DNA of 42,000 bases. Origin: an uncultured Prevotellaceae bacterium. Its GTDB lineage: Bacteria > Bacteroidota > Bacteroidia > Bacteroidales > Bacteroidaceae. Below, piece by piece: positions 1 to 7,318 of the stretch. The stretch is taken from assembly GCA_946188345.1 (NCBI GenBank), contig CAMHUI010000020.1:1-42000 (forward strand), in the 5' to 3' direction. The translations under genes and the position numbers were made by a program. The notes beneath the pieces are model-generated. The model searched no databases. It saw only the letters and a program-made list of their open reading frames with translations, and had not been told where the DNA came from. Each line of letters starts with the position of its first letter. Position 1 is the stretch's first letter.

Positions 1-944
1 AGATGGTGAACAACTACGACTGGATGAAAGACTTCACCTTCCTCGACTTTGCCCGTGAGGTGGGCAAGCATATCACCGTCAACTATATGATGGCCAAGGA
101 GAGCGTGCAGCAGCGACTCAACGGTACGGCCCGCGACGGACTCTCTTTCACGGAGTTCACCTATCAGCTGCTCCAGGGATACGACTTCCTCTATCTCTAT
201 CAGCACAAGGGAGTGAAACTGCAGCTTGGCGGCAACGACCAGTGGGGCAACATGACCACTGGTACGGAACTCATCCGCCGCACGCTGGGCAACGAGGTAG
301 AGACCTTCGCCCTGACCTGTCCGCTCATCACCAAGGCCGACGGCAGGAAGTTCGGCAAGACCGAGTCGGGCAATGTATGGCTCGACCGCAACCGCACCAC
401 TCCCTATGCCTTCTATCAGTTCTGGCTGAACGTCTCCGACGATGATGCCGAGCGCTATATCAAGATTTTCACTTCGTTGGAGAAAGAGACCATCGATGCC
501 CTCATCGAGGAGCACCGTCAGGACCCCGGTCGCCGCGTGTTGCAGAAGCGACTGGCCGAAGAGGTCACCGTCATGGTGCACTCCCGTGAAGACCTGGAGA
601 TGGCACAGGAAGCCTCGAATATCCTCTTCGGCAAGGCCACCAAAGAGAGCCTGTTGAAGTTGGACGAGCAGACGTTCCTCGATGTTTTCAACGGTGTTCC
701 TCACTATACCCTCGACAAGAGCGAGTTGGGCCAGCCTGCCATCGAACTCTTCACCCGTCCCGACATTCCCGTATTCCCCTCAAAGGGTGAGATGCGCAAG
801 ATGGTGCAGGGCGGCGGTGTGTCGCTGAACAAGGAGAAGCTGGAAGACCAGCAGCGTCCTGTCACGGCAGAAGACCTCATCGACGGCAAGTATCTGCTCG
901 TGCAGCGCGGCAAGAAGAACTACTTCCTCATCACCGTGAAGTAA
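1..944 (+). CDS. tyrS: Tyrosyl-tRNA synthetase, 5'-truncated by window edge
   Basis: Class I aminoacyl-tRNA synthetase that charges tRNA-Tyr in the cytoplasm. The frame is already open at the first base, so the ATG at position 3 is internal. Counting from that Met, the tyrosine-site segment [10 protein letters not shown] lies at residues 74-83 and the KMSKS-type loop appears as KFGKT at 116-120. The last ~70 residues form the S4-like RNA-binding domain ([15 protein letters not shown], then [12 protein letters not shown]). About 313 residues are present of a family length near 430, so the HIGH-motif half lies upstream of the window. cysS follows after 35 bp on the same strand with no terminator between, so the two are probably cotranscribed. 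Identification is secure. Confidence 0.97.
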   Translation, partial: MVNNYDWMKDFTFLDFAREVGKHITVNYMMAKESVQQRLNGTARDGLSFTEFTYQLLQGYDFLYLYQHKGVKLQLGGNDQWGNMTTGTELIRRTLGNEVETFALTCPLITKADGRKFGKTESGNVWLDRNRTTPYAFYQFWLNVSDDDAERYIKIFTSLEKETIDALIEEHRQDPGRRVLQKRLAEEVTVMVHSREDLEMAQEASNILFGKATKESLLKLDEQTFLDVFNGVPHYTLDKSELGQPAIELFTRPDIPVFPSKGEMRKMVQGGGVSLNKEKLEDQQRPVTAEDLIDGKYLLVQRGKKNYFLITVK

Positions 945-979
945 TTCCATTCAAAACAGACAAAAGCAAGCCATCATTT

Positions 980-2464
980 ATGAAACAGACACTTCTTATC
1001 TATAACACCCTGACCCGTCAGAAAGAGCGTTTCGAGCCTATTGCCGCACCTCATGTGGGCATGTACGTCTGCGGCCCTACCGTCTATGGCGATCCCCATC
1101 TGGGCCATGCCCGTCCGGCCATCACCTTCGACGTACTGTTCCGCTATCTGAAGCATCTGGGCTATAAGGTGCGCTACGTGCGCAACATCACCGATGTGGG
1201 CCATTTGGAGCATGATGCCGACGAGGGAGACGACAAAATAGCCAAGAAGGCTCGTCTGGAGCAGCTTGAGCCGATGGAGGTGGCAGAGTATTATACCCGC
1301 CGCTACCATCAGGCCATGGAAGCGCTCAACGTGCTGCCGCCCAGCATTGAGCCGCATGCTACGGGACACATCATCGAGCAGGAAGAACTGGTCAAGGAGA
1401 TTCTCCAAAACGGTTTTGCCTATGAGTCGAACGGCTCTATCTATTTCGATATCGAGGCCTACAACAAGAAATATAAGTACGGCATCCTGAGTGGCCGGTC
1501 CTTGGAGAATATCAAGGACGAGAGCCGCACGCTGGCCGGCGTAGGTGAAAAGCACAATCAGGCCGACTTCGCTCTTTGGAAGAAGGCCCAGCCCGAGCAT
1601 ATCATGCGCTGGCCGGCACCTTGGAGCGACGGTTTCCCCGGATGGCATTGTGAATGTACGGCCATGGGTCGCAAGTACCTGGGTCGGAAGTTCGACATCC
1701 ACGGAGGTGGCATGGACCTTATCTTCCCCCATCATGAGTGCGAGATAGCGCAGGCTGTGGCTGCTCAGGGAGAGCAAATGGTGAAGTACTGGATGCACAA
1801 CAACATGATTACCATCAACGGACAGAAGATGGGTAAGTCGCTGGGCAACTTTATCACCCTCGAACAGTTCTTCACCGGTCAGCACGAAAGCCTTACGCAG
1901 GCTTTCTCGCCCATGACCATCCGTTTCTTCATCCTTTCGGCCCACTATCGGTCGACGGTAGACTTCTCCAACGAAGCCCTTATTGCCTCGCAGAAGGGTC
2001 TGGAGAAGCTTCAGAACGCCTTGGCCGACCTCGACCGTATTCAGCCCGCCGACCACTGCGACGAAGAGACAGAGCGCATCGTCAAGGCCCTGCGGCAGAA
2101 GTGCTATGATGCCATGAACGACGATATGGCTACGCAACTCGTCATTGCTGCCCTCTTTGAAGCCTGCACCGTGGTCAACAAACTGACCGACCACAAGGCT
2201 ACCATCTGTGCCGACTGCCTGCAGGAACTCAAGGAGACGATGCAGCTCTTTGCCATCGACATCCTGGGTCTGCGCAATGACCATGCTGCCAACAACGATG
2301 CCCGTGAGAAGGCCTTCGGAAAGGTGGTGGACATGGTTCTTGAACTCCGTGCCAAGGCCAAGGCCAACAAAGACTGGGCCACGAGCGACGAGATTCGCGA
2401 CCGTCTGGCTAAGGCTGGCTTTGAAGTGAAAGACACGAAGGACGGTGCCGTCTGGAAACTTTGA
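980..2464 (+). CDS. cysS: Cysteinyl-tRNA synthetase
   Basis: Charges tRNA-Cys; class I synthetase, 494 residues, full length. The HIGH motif is HLGH at residues 40-43, just after the zinc cysteine C31 in [10 protein letters not shown]. Further zinc ligands are in WHCEC and HHECE. The KMSKS loop is KMGKS at 283-287. The C-terminal part is the helical anticodon-binding DALR-type region, ending in the short domain with [12 protein letters not shown]. The ATG at 980 gives the canonical N-terminus. Its stop overlaps a possible TTG start of the methyltransferase gene, although that gene's ATG is at 2491. A long open frame on the opposite strand (974-2467) is a codon-bias shadow. Confidence 0.98.
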   Translation: MKQTLLIYNTLTRQKERFEPIAAPHVGMYVCGPTVYGDPHLGHARPAITFDVLFRYLKHLGYKVRYVRNITDVGHLEHDADEGDDKIAKKARLEQLEPMEVAEYYTRRYHQAMEALNVLPPSIEPHATGHIIEQEELVKEILQNGFAYESNGSIYFDIEAYNKKYKYGILSGRSLENIKDESRTLAGVGEKHNQADFALWKKAQPEHIMRWPAPWSDGFPGWHCECTAMGRKYLGRKFDIHGGGMDLIFPHHECEIAQAVAAQGEQMVKYWMHNNMITINGQKMGKSLGNFITLEQFFTGQHESLTQAFSPMTIRFFILSAHYRSTVDFSNEALIASQKGLEKLQNALADLDRIQPADHCDEETERIVKALRQKCYDAMNDDMATQLVIAALFEACTVVNKLTDHKATICADCLQELKETMQLFAIDILGLRNDHAANNDAREKAFGKVVDMVLELRAKAKANKDWATSDEIRDRLAKAGFEVKDTKDGAVWKL

Positions 2465-2490
2465 CAAGAACAGCGTCTATCGACATCATC

Positions 2491-3699
2491 ATGAACCCCA
2501 CAGATAACCTTCTTATTTGCGGCGACAACCTGCAGGTCATGCAGTCGTTGTCGCCGCATTTTGCTCATAGGGTGAAGCTGGTCTATGTCGACCCGCCCTA
2601 TAACACCCACCGGAAGGACTTCGGCTACAACGACACTTTTGAGCGCGAGCAGTGGCTTTCATTTATGCGGAGCCGACTGGAGGCTGCCGTTGCCTTGATG
2701 ACTGACGACGGGGCTTTGGTCGTTCAATGCGACGACCATGAGCAGGCTTATCTGAAAGTAATGATGGATAGCTTCAGCGGGCTTTCTTTTCTTAACTGTA
2801 TTGCGGTGAAAATGAGCGAGCCCACCGGGGTGAAGATGAACCATGGCGACAAGCGTTTTCCGAAGATTAAAGAGTACCTGCTGGTGTATGTCCGCCCGGA
2901 TTTTAAGGGCTTCGTAGCAATCGATAAGTACAAGTCCGACGGTTGGGACCCGGAGAACGACCTCTTTCTGGAAGGCATCACGCCCGACATCCGCCAGCAG
3001 CTCATCGACCTGCAGGCCAAGGATAAGAACACGGAAGCTGACGCTAAGGTAGCCACAGACTTACTGAAGTCGGCCACGCTGGTGCCATTGGGCAAGAAGT
3101 TGCAGGAGCAGCGTTTCCCCGACAGCAAGGCCATGGAGACGTGGCTTTACGACCATAGTCACTGCATTGTCAAGACGGCCGGGTCGGAGAGTCTGACAAA
3201 GATTGTGAGTGCCCTACCCCACCAGCCCGAGCAGGATGTAGCAGCGGCCTTGTCAAGCCGCAAGGTATTGTTCTTCTACCTGTGCCACTACAACCGCAAG
3301 GTGCGCCAACCGCGACTTCGCGTGCTCTTTGCCGATGAGAACCTCTACAAGCATCCCTGTGACTTCTGGCACGATATCAAGACCAGCGGGGCAGTAGCCA
3401 AGGAGGGAGGCGTGGAACTGCACAACGGCAAGAAGCCCGAGCGGTTGCTCTATCGCTTAATAAAAATGTTTACGCGCGAGGGCGACCTCGTGATGGACCC
3501 TTTCATGGGCAGTGGGACAACCTGCGCTGTGGCTCACAAGATGAACCGCCAATACATCGGCATAGAAACCCTGCCGGAGCATTTCAACCTGGCCCTTAGG
3601 CGGCTTCAGAACGTTGTCGACGGCGACACGACAGGCATCTCGACACTTGTCAATTGGCAAGGCGGAGGAGCCTTTGTCACCTCACAACTGCTTCCATAA
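2491..3699 (+). CDS. Orphan beta-class DNA methyltransferase (N6-adenine or N4-cytosine)
   Basis: S-adenosylmethionine-dependent DNA amino-methyltransferase of the N4/N6 family. From the ATG at 2491 the protein has 402 residues. The catalytic motif DPPYNTH comes first (residues 34-40) and the SAM-binding motif DPFMGSGTT comes last (336-344). This order defines the beta class, which includes type III Mod subunits. The ~300 residues between them should hold the target-recognition region, including a Lys-rich KFPKIKEYLLVY-like stretch. A TTG at 2461 overlapping the cysS stop would add 10 residues; I prefer the ATG. No Res-type helicase or nuclease gene is adjacent, so this looks like a solitary methylase. 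The modified base and target sequence cannot be read from the sequence. Confidence 0.9.
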   Translation: MNPTDNLLICGDNLQVMQSLSPHFAHRVKLVYVDPPYNTHRKDFGYNDTFEREQWLSFMRSRLEAAVALMTDDGALVVQCDDHEQAYLKVMMDSFSGLSFLNCIAVKMSEPTGVKMNHGDKRFPKIKEYLLVYVRPDFKGFVAIDKYKSDGWDPENDLFLEGITPDIRQQLIDLQAKDKNTEADAKVATDLLKSATLVPLGKKLQEQRFPDSKAMETWLYDHSHCIVKTAGSESLTKIVSALPHQPEQDVAAALSSRKVLFFYLCHYNRKVRQPRLRVLFADENLYKHPCDFWHDIKTSGAVAKEGGVELHNGKKPERLLYRLIKMFTREGDLVMDPFMGSGTTCAVAHKMNRQYIGIETLPEHFNLALRRLQNVVDGDTTGISTLVNWQGGGAFVTSQLLP

Positions 3700-3765
3700 G
3701 GAAACTTTTTTCCTGTTTTTTCTCAATCTTTTTTCTTTTGCAACCGAGTTGCATCCCTTTTCGCG

Positions 3766-3773
3766 TACCTTTG
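3766..3773 (+). promoter_or_regulatory. Bacteroidetes -7 element TACCTTTG upstream of the P-type ATPase gene
   Basis: Exact match to TAnnTTTG, 29 bp before the ATG at 3803, in an AT-rich gap after the methyltransferase. No TTTG lies at the ideal 19-21 bp upstream; the nearest is 25 bp away at 3737-3740. This suggests that the ATPase gene is transcribed from its own promoter. Confidence 0.6.
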
Positions 3774-3802
3774 CACCAGAAAACAATAAAAAGGGTACAA
3801 TT

Positions 3803-5791
3803 ATGATACACGAACATCACCATCACCATGAACACGCTTGCTGTGAGCATCAGCACGAACATTGTCACGAACATCACCATGAGCATCATCACGAGCATCA
3901 CCATGAAGAGGGTCAGAGCCATCAGCTTTGGCTGATAGGTGCTGCGGCCTTACTGCTCATGGTGGCAGTGATTATTGAAAAGACCAGTAGTCTGTCCACG
4001 TGGCAGCTGCTTCTGGTCTATCTCGTTCCTTATCTCCTGGTAGGCTACGGCACGCTGAAGGAGGCAGCAGAAGGCCTTCTTCACGGCGAAGCCTTCGATG
4101 AGCACCTGCTCATGTCGATAGCCACCATCGGGGCATTGGCCATTGGTTTTCTTCCGGGTGCCGATACAGCCTTTCCCGAGGCGGTGTTTGTCATGCTGTT
4201 CTTCCAGATAGGCGAATACTTCGAAGGCTATGCCGAGGGGCAGAGCCGGCGTTCTATCACCCACCTGATGGACATTCGTCCCGACGTCGCGAACCTCGAA
4301 CACGACGGCCAGACGCAAGCCGTCAGTCCCGATCAGGTGCCCATCGGCTCAATCATCGTCATTCGTCCGGGCGAGAAAGTGCCGCTCGATGGTGTCGTCC
4401 TCGATGGTGCTTCTGCGCTGAATACGATGGCGCTGACGGGCGAGAGTGTGCCTCGCGAGGTGGCCGAAGGCGACGAAGTCGTGTCGGGGTGCGTGAACCT
4501 CTCTGGTGTCCTTCGTGTGCGTACGACGAAAGCCTTTGGCGAGAGCACGGTGGCGAAGATTATCGAGTTGGTGGAGCATGCCGGCGAACATAAGTCGAAG
4601 AGCGAGGCCTTCATCACGCGCTTTGCCCGCGTCTATACGCCCATCGTGGCCATCGCCGCACTGGTATTGGCTCTGATACCCCCCACCCTACTCTGGCTCA
4701 CCTCTGGAACCTCCTTCCTTTCGGTCTTCCCCACATGGCTCTATCGGGCCCTGATGTTCCTCGTCGTGTCCTGCCCCTGTGCCCTTGTCATCAGTGTTCC
4801 GCTGACCTTCTTCGGCGGCATAGGCGGTGCCTCGCGCAAGGGCATCCTCGTGAAGGGTGCCAACTATATGGATGTCTTGGCGAAGGTCAACACCGTGGTC
4901 TTCGACAAGACAGGCACGCTGACGCACGGACAGTTTGCCGTTGAGGCTGTTCATCCCGACCTTTTCGACGAGCATCAGCTGCTCCATCTGGCAGCCCATG
5001 TAGAACACTTTTCTACCCACCCCATCGGAGCCGCCCTGCGCGACGCTTTCCCCGACGAGGCAACGGACGGTTGCAGGGTGACTGACGTAGAGGAGCTGGC
5101 CGGACAAGGCATCCAGGCTCGCGTAGGCGAAGACTTTGTGGCGGTGGGAAATACCAAGCTGATGGAGCATGTGGGTGCCCAATGGCGCGACTGCCATCAT
5201 GTGGGCACAATCATCCATGTGGCCGTCAATGGCACGTATGCCGGACATATCGTCGTCAACGACCGCGTGAAGGCCGACAGCAGTACGGCTATAGCCCGAC
5301 TGAAGGAGCTGGGAGTGAAGCGCCTGGTGATGCTGACGGGCGACCGTGAGGCTGTGGCCGGGCATGTGGCCGAGCAGCTGCAGCTGACCGACTATCATGC
5401 CGAACTCATGCCTGCCGACAAGGTTGTGCGCCTGCAGCAGGAGATAGAGCGTGGCGGTACCGTAGCCTTCGTGGGCGACGGCATCAACGATGCGCCCGTT
5501 CTGGCCCGTGCCGATGTGGGCATTGCCATGGGTGGCCTCGGGAGCGATGCCGCCATAGAGGCTGCCGACGTGGTGCTCATGGACGACCAACCCTCTAAAA
5601 TAGCAACGGCTATAGCCATCGCCCGGCGGACGATAGCTATAGCGCGTCAGAATGTGTGCTTTGCCATTGGCGTGAAGGTGGCCGTGCTGTTGCTCGCCGC
5701 CGTAGGACTTGCCACCATGTGGATGGCAGCCTTTGCCGACGTGGGCGTCACCGTGCTGGCCGTGCTCAACGCCATGAGGGCACTGAGATAG
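3803..5791 (+). CDS. Zn2+/Cd2+/Pb2+-exporting P1B-2-type ATPase with His-rich N-terminus
   Basis: ATP-driven divalent metal exporter in the inner membrane (ZntA/CadA family), 662 residues. TGES is at 212-215, the metal-binding CPC at 324-326 in CPCALVISVP, the phosphorylation site DKTGT at 368-372, the HP pair at 406-407 and GDGINDAP from 558. The last membrane segments contain N-x7-K and DVG. With CPCx4SxP this is the P1B-2 (Zn/Cd/Pb) signature. The usual N-terminal HMA domain is absent. It is replaced by a 36-residue segment with 20 His and 3 Cys, built from HEHHH-like repeats. The frame is open upstream to 3614, but the ATG at 3803 follows the TACCTTTG promoter and starts the His-rich segment. 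It converges on the acyltransferase gene with only 7 bp between stops. Confidence 0.95.
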   Translation: MIHEHHHHHEHACCEHQHEHCHEHHHEHHHEHHHEEGQSHQLWLIGAAALLLMVAVIIEKTSSLSTWQLLLVYLVPYLLVGYGTLKEAAEGLLHGEAFDEHLLMSIATIGALAIGFLPGADTAFPEAVFVMLFFQIGEYFEGYAEGQSRRSITHLMDIRPDVANLEHDGQTQAVSPDQVPIGSIIVIRPGEKVPLDGVVLDGASALNTMALTGESVPREVAEGDEVVSGCVNLSGVLRVRTTKAFGESTVAKIIELVEHAGEHKSKSEAFITRFARVYTPIVAIAALVLALIPPTLLWLTSGTSFLSVFPTWLYRALMFLVVSCPCALVISVPLTFFGGIGGASRKGILVKGANYMDVLAKVNTVVFDKTGTLTHGQFAVEAVHPDLFDEHQLLHLAAHVEHFSTHPIGAALRDAFPDEATDGCRVTDVEELAGQGIQARVGEDFVAVGNTKLMEHVGAQWRDCHHVGTIIHVAVNGTYAGHIVVNDRVKADSSTAIARLKELGVKRLVMLTGDREAVAGHVAEQLQLTDYHAELMPADKVVRLQQEIERGGTVAFVGDGINDAPVLARADVGIAMGGLGSDAAIEAADVVLMDDQPSKIATAIAIARRTIAIARQNVCFAIGVKVAVLLLAAVGLATMWMAAFADVGVTVLAVLNAMRALR

Positions 5792-5798
5792 CCCCTGC

Positions 5799-6908
5799 TT
5801 AAACTCCTATGATATACTTGCTGCCTGGCACGTAGGAGAGAATCTTCGTGGTCACGGCGCAGCAGACAAAGGTCAGACAGGCTATGACAGGTATGCAGAG
5901 CCATACGGGCAGCATCGGACTGGCCTGATTGCCCTGAATCAGCCAGGTGGCAATGGGAGCCAGGAAGAACATGTGCATCAGGTACATGCCGAACGACTGC
6001 TTGCCCAGCGAGGTAATCATGGCCGGAGCCTTCTCCGTCTGGATGCAGCTGAACATGACAAACAGGCCGAATGTGGCCAGCAGCACATTAGGTGTGCAGA
6101 ACTCCCAACCCCACTCCAGCGCGGGGGTCTCGATGAGCTGTCCGGGCTCTCCCTTCATCCAGAAAGACCAGGCCGTGAAGGCTGCTCCGGCAAGGAAACA
6201 CAGGGCACCGACGGTGAGGCGGCGCTGAACAGACCACTTCAGGTGCGTACGGATGTAGTGAGCCACTACCAGATAGCCTATATATCCCGAGCAATACCAG
6301 AACATTGAGAACTGATTCCAAAAGCACTCCCCCCAAATTTCGGGTGAAATAAACCGGTGAATGAAGGGCACAAAGGTCGTCACGGCGAACAGTGCGATGA
6401 AGATGCGCTCTTCCTTTGCCGTAGCGCGTTCGAGCCAAGGAGAGATGACCGGGATGATGAGGTAGAGGCTGATGAGCGGATACATGAACCACAGATGGCC
6501 AGCCATCGACGGGAAGTTCCAAGGCAACAGCTTCAGGTCCTGCACCGACTGCTCCCACGTCATGCCTCCCCACAGCAGCGGCAGGAAGGTGTAGAGCAGC
6601 AGGAACGTGATGAAGGGCGGCAGGATGCGCTTGAAACGGCGCTTATAAAACCCCGTCATCGTCATGCCTGGCTTCATCGGAACCAGCAGAAAGGCCGAGA
6701 CAATCATAAACAGCGGCACGGCCGTACGGCTCACACCACCATCCCAGAAGGCTACCCAGAAGCGGTTCTGCTCGTTGGCCAGCATTGACATGTTGCCAGC
6801 CAAACCCGATGCATCGGCACCATAGAAGTTCTCACTGGCGTGGACAAGCATCACCATGAAGCATGCAACCACTCGAATCCAATCAACAAAGGGAATACGT
6901 TCTTTCAT
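5799..6908 (-). CDS. Acyltransferase family 3 integral membrane protein (OafA/WecH-like)
   Basis: Predicted multi-pass inner-membrane O-acyltransferase of the Acyl_transf_3 family. Members move acetyl or other acyl groups onto surface polysaccharides or other extracytoplasmic glycans. From the ATG at 6908 it has 369 residues. It begins MKERIPFVDWIRVVACFMVM and shows the family's R-x10-H motif (R12, H23). About ten hydrophobic segments follow. The open frame extends 27 codons further upstream, but a TAATTTTG promoter element (6935-6942) lies inside that extension, which supports the shorter start. No glycan biosynthesis genes are adjacent, so the substrate is unknown. Confidence 0.88.
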   Translation of the reverse strand: MKERIPFVDWIRVVACFMVMLVHASENFYGADASGLAGNMSMLANEQNRFWVAFWDGGVSRTAVPLFMIVSAFLLVPMKPGMTMTGFYKRRFKRILPPFITFLLLYTFLPLLWGGMTWEQSVQDLKLLPWNFPSMAGHLWFMYPLISLYLIIPVISPWLERATAKEERIFIALFAVTTFVPFIHRFISPEIWGECFWNQFSMFWYCSGYIGYLVVAHYIRTHLKWSVQRRLTVGALCFLAGAAFTAWSFWMKGEPGQLIETPALEWGWEFCTPNVLLATFGLFVMFSCIQTEKAPAMITSLGKQSFGMYLMHMFFLAPIATWLIQGNQASPMLPVWLCIPVIACLTFVCCAVTTKILSYVPGSKYIIGV

Positions 6909-6934
6909 TGTACTTTTAAAATGTTTCTTGCCTG

Positions 6935-6942
6935 CAAAATTA
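6935..6942 (-). promoter_or_regulatory. -7 element TAATTTTG for the acyltransferase gene
   Basis: Minus-strand TAATTTTG, 26 bp before the chosen ATG, with CTTG 20 bp further upstream (6963-6966, three of four matches to the -33 TTTG). It helps to set the start codon. Confidence 0.6.
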
Positions 6943-7228
6943 CGATATTTCCGTAGCTTACCCAAGGAAATCCGACAAAAAGTAAGCACTCACGCAGACT
7001 TTTCTTACCCTCCGACATCACTTTTGTAGCCTCTCGATCTGGCCTTTCTTAACTTTCTCTTCGCACTTCGTAAGCAATCGTGAAATGATTTGTACCAAAA
7101 GTTCAAGCAAAATAGCCTATTTTACTGACTAAAATAGCCTATTTTACTTTGCCTTTTCTAACCTTTTTTATTTCAATAAGTTACAAACGTCAGTCTTTGA
7201 TGTAAGGAATCGTTAAGTTTTAGGTATG
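6943..7228. other. AT-rich noncoding stretch upstream of the acyltransferase gene
   Basis: No credible gene is seen between the acyltransferase promoter and the polA terminator. The stretch holds the palindromic repeat pair at 7107-7150. It also holds a 16-mer at 7087-7102 whose reverse complement recurs at 30196-30211 in another gap. Confidence 0.6.
7107..7150. repeat. Two tandem 22-bp quasi-palindromic units
   Basis: Two 22-bp units share the 17-base core AAAATAGCCTATTTTAC at 7109-7125 and 7131-7147. The core is nearly palindromic (AAAATAG / CTATTTT). The pair is bounded by GCAAAA on the left and CTTTGC on the right. The period, the ATTTTAC-type arm and the closing TTTGC resemble the larger array at 17458-17567. 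Function unknown. Confidence 0.75.
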
Positions 7229-7268
7229 AAAAAAGCGACCGGGTCATGCCCGGCCGCCATCGCTCTTT
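7229..7268 (-). terminator. Rho-independent terminator of polA
   Basis: Read on the minus strand, a GC-rich hairpin with stem CCGGG/CCCGG around CATGA, extended by an outer AGCGA/TCGCT pairing, is followed by TTTTTT. It lies about 50 bp past the polA stop. Confidence 0.75.
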
Positions 7269-7318
7269 TACTTTTTATGCTCTCACTTCATATTTCTCAT
7301 GTCTTAGTCCTCATACCA

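Noticed and set aside
974..2467. A 497-codon open frame on the minus strand opposite cysS
   Set aside because: It mirrors cysS exactly, has no recognisable domain and results from the GC-skewed codon use of the real gene.
2461..2490. TTG start for the methyltransferase overlapping the cysS stop
   Set aside because: It would add only 10 unconserved-looking residues; the ATG at 2491 starts just before the conserved NLLICGDNL segment. It cannot be excluded.
3990..4005. A CACGTG core as a third parS site
   Set aside because: Only the central hexamer fits; the flanks do not match TGTTT/AAACA. It lies inside the ATPase coding region.
4688..5590. A 300-codon minus-strand frame opposite the P-type ATPase
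   Set aside because: Antisense shadow of conserved ATPase motifs; no promoter or start context.
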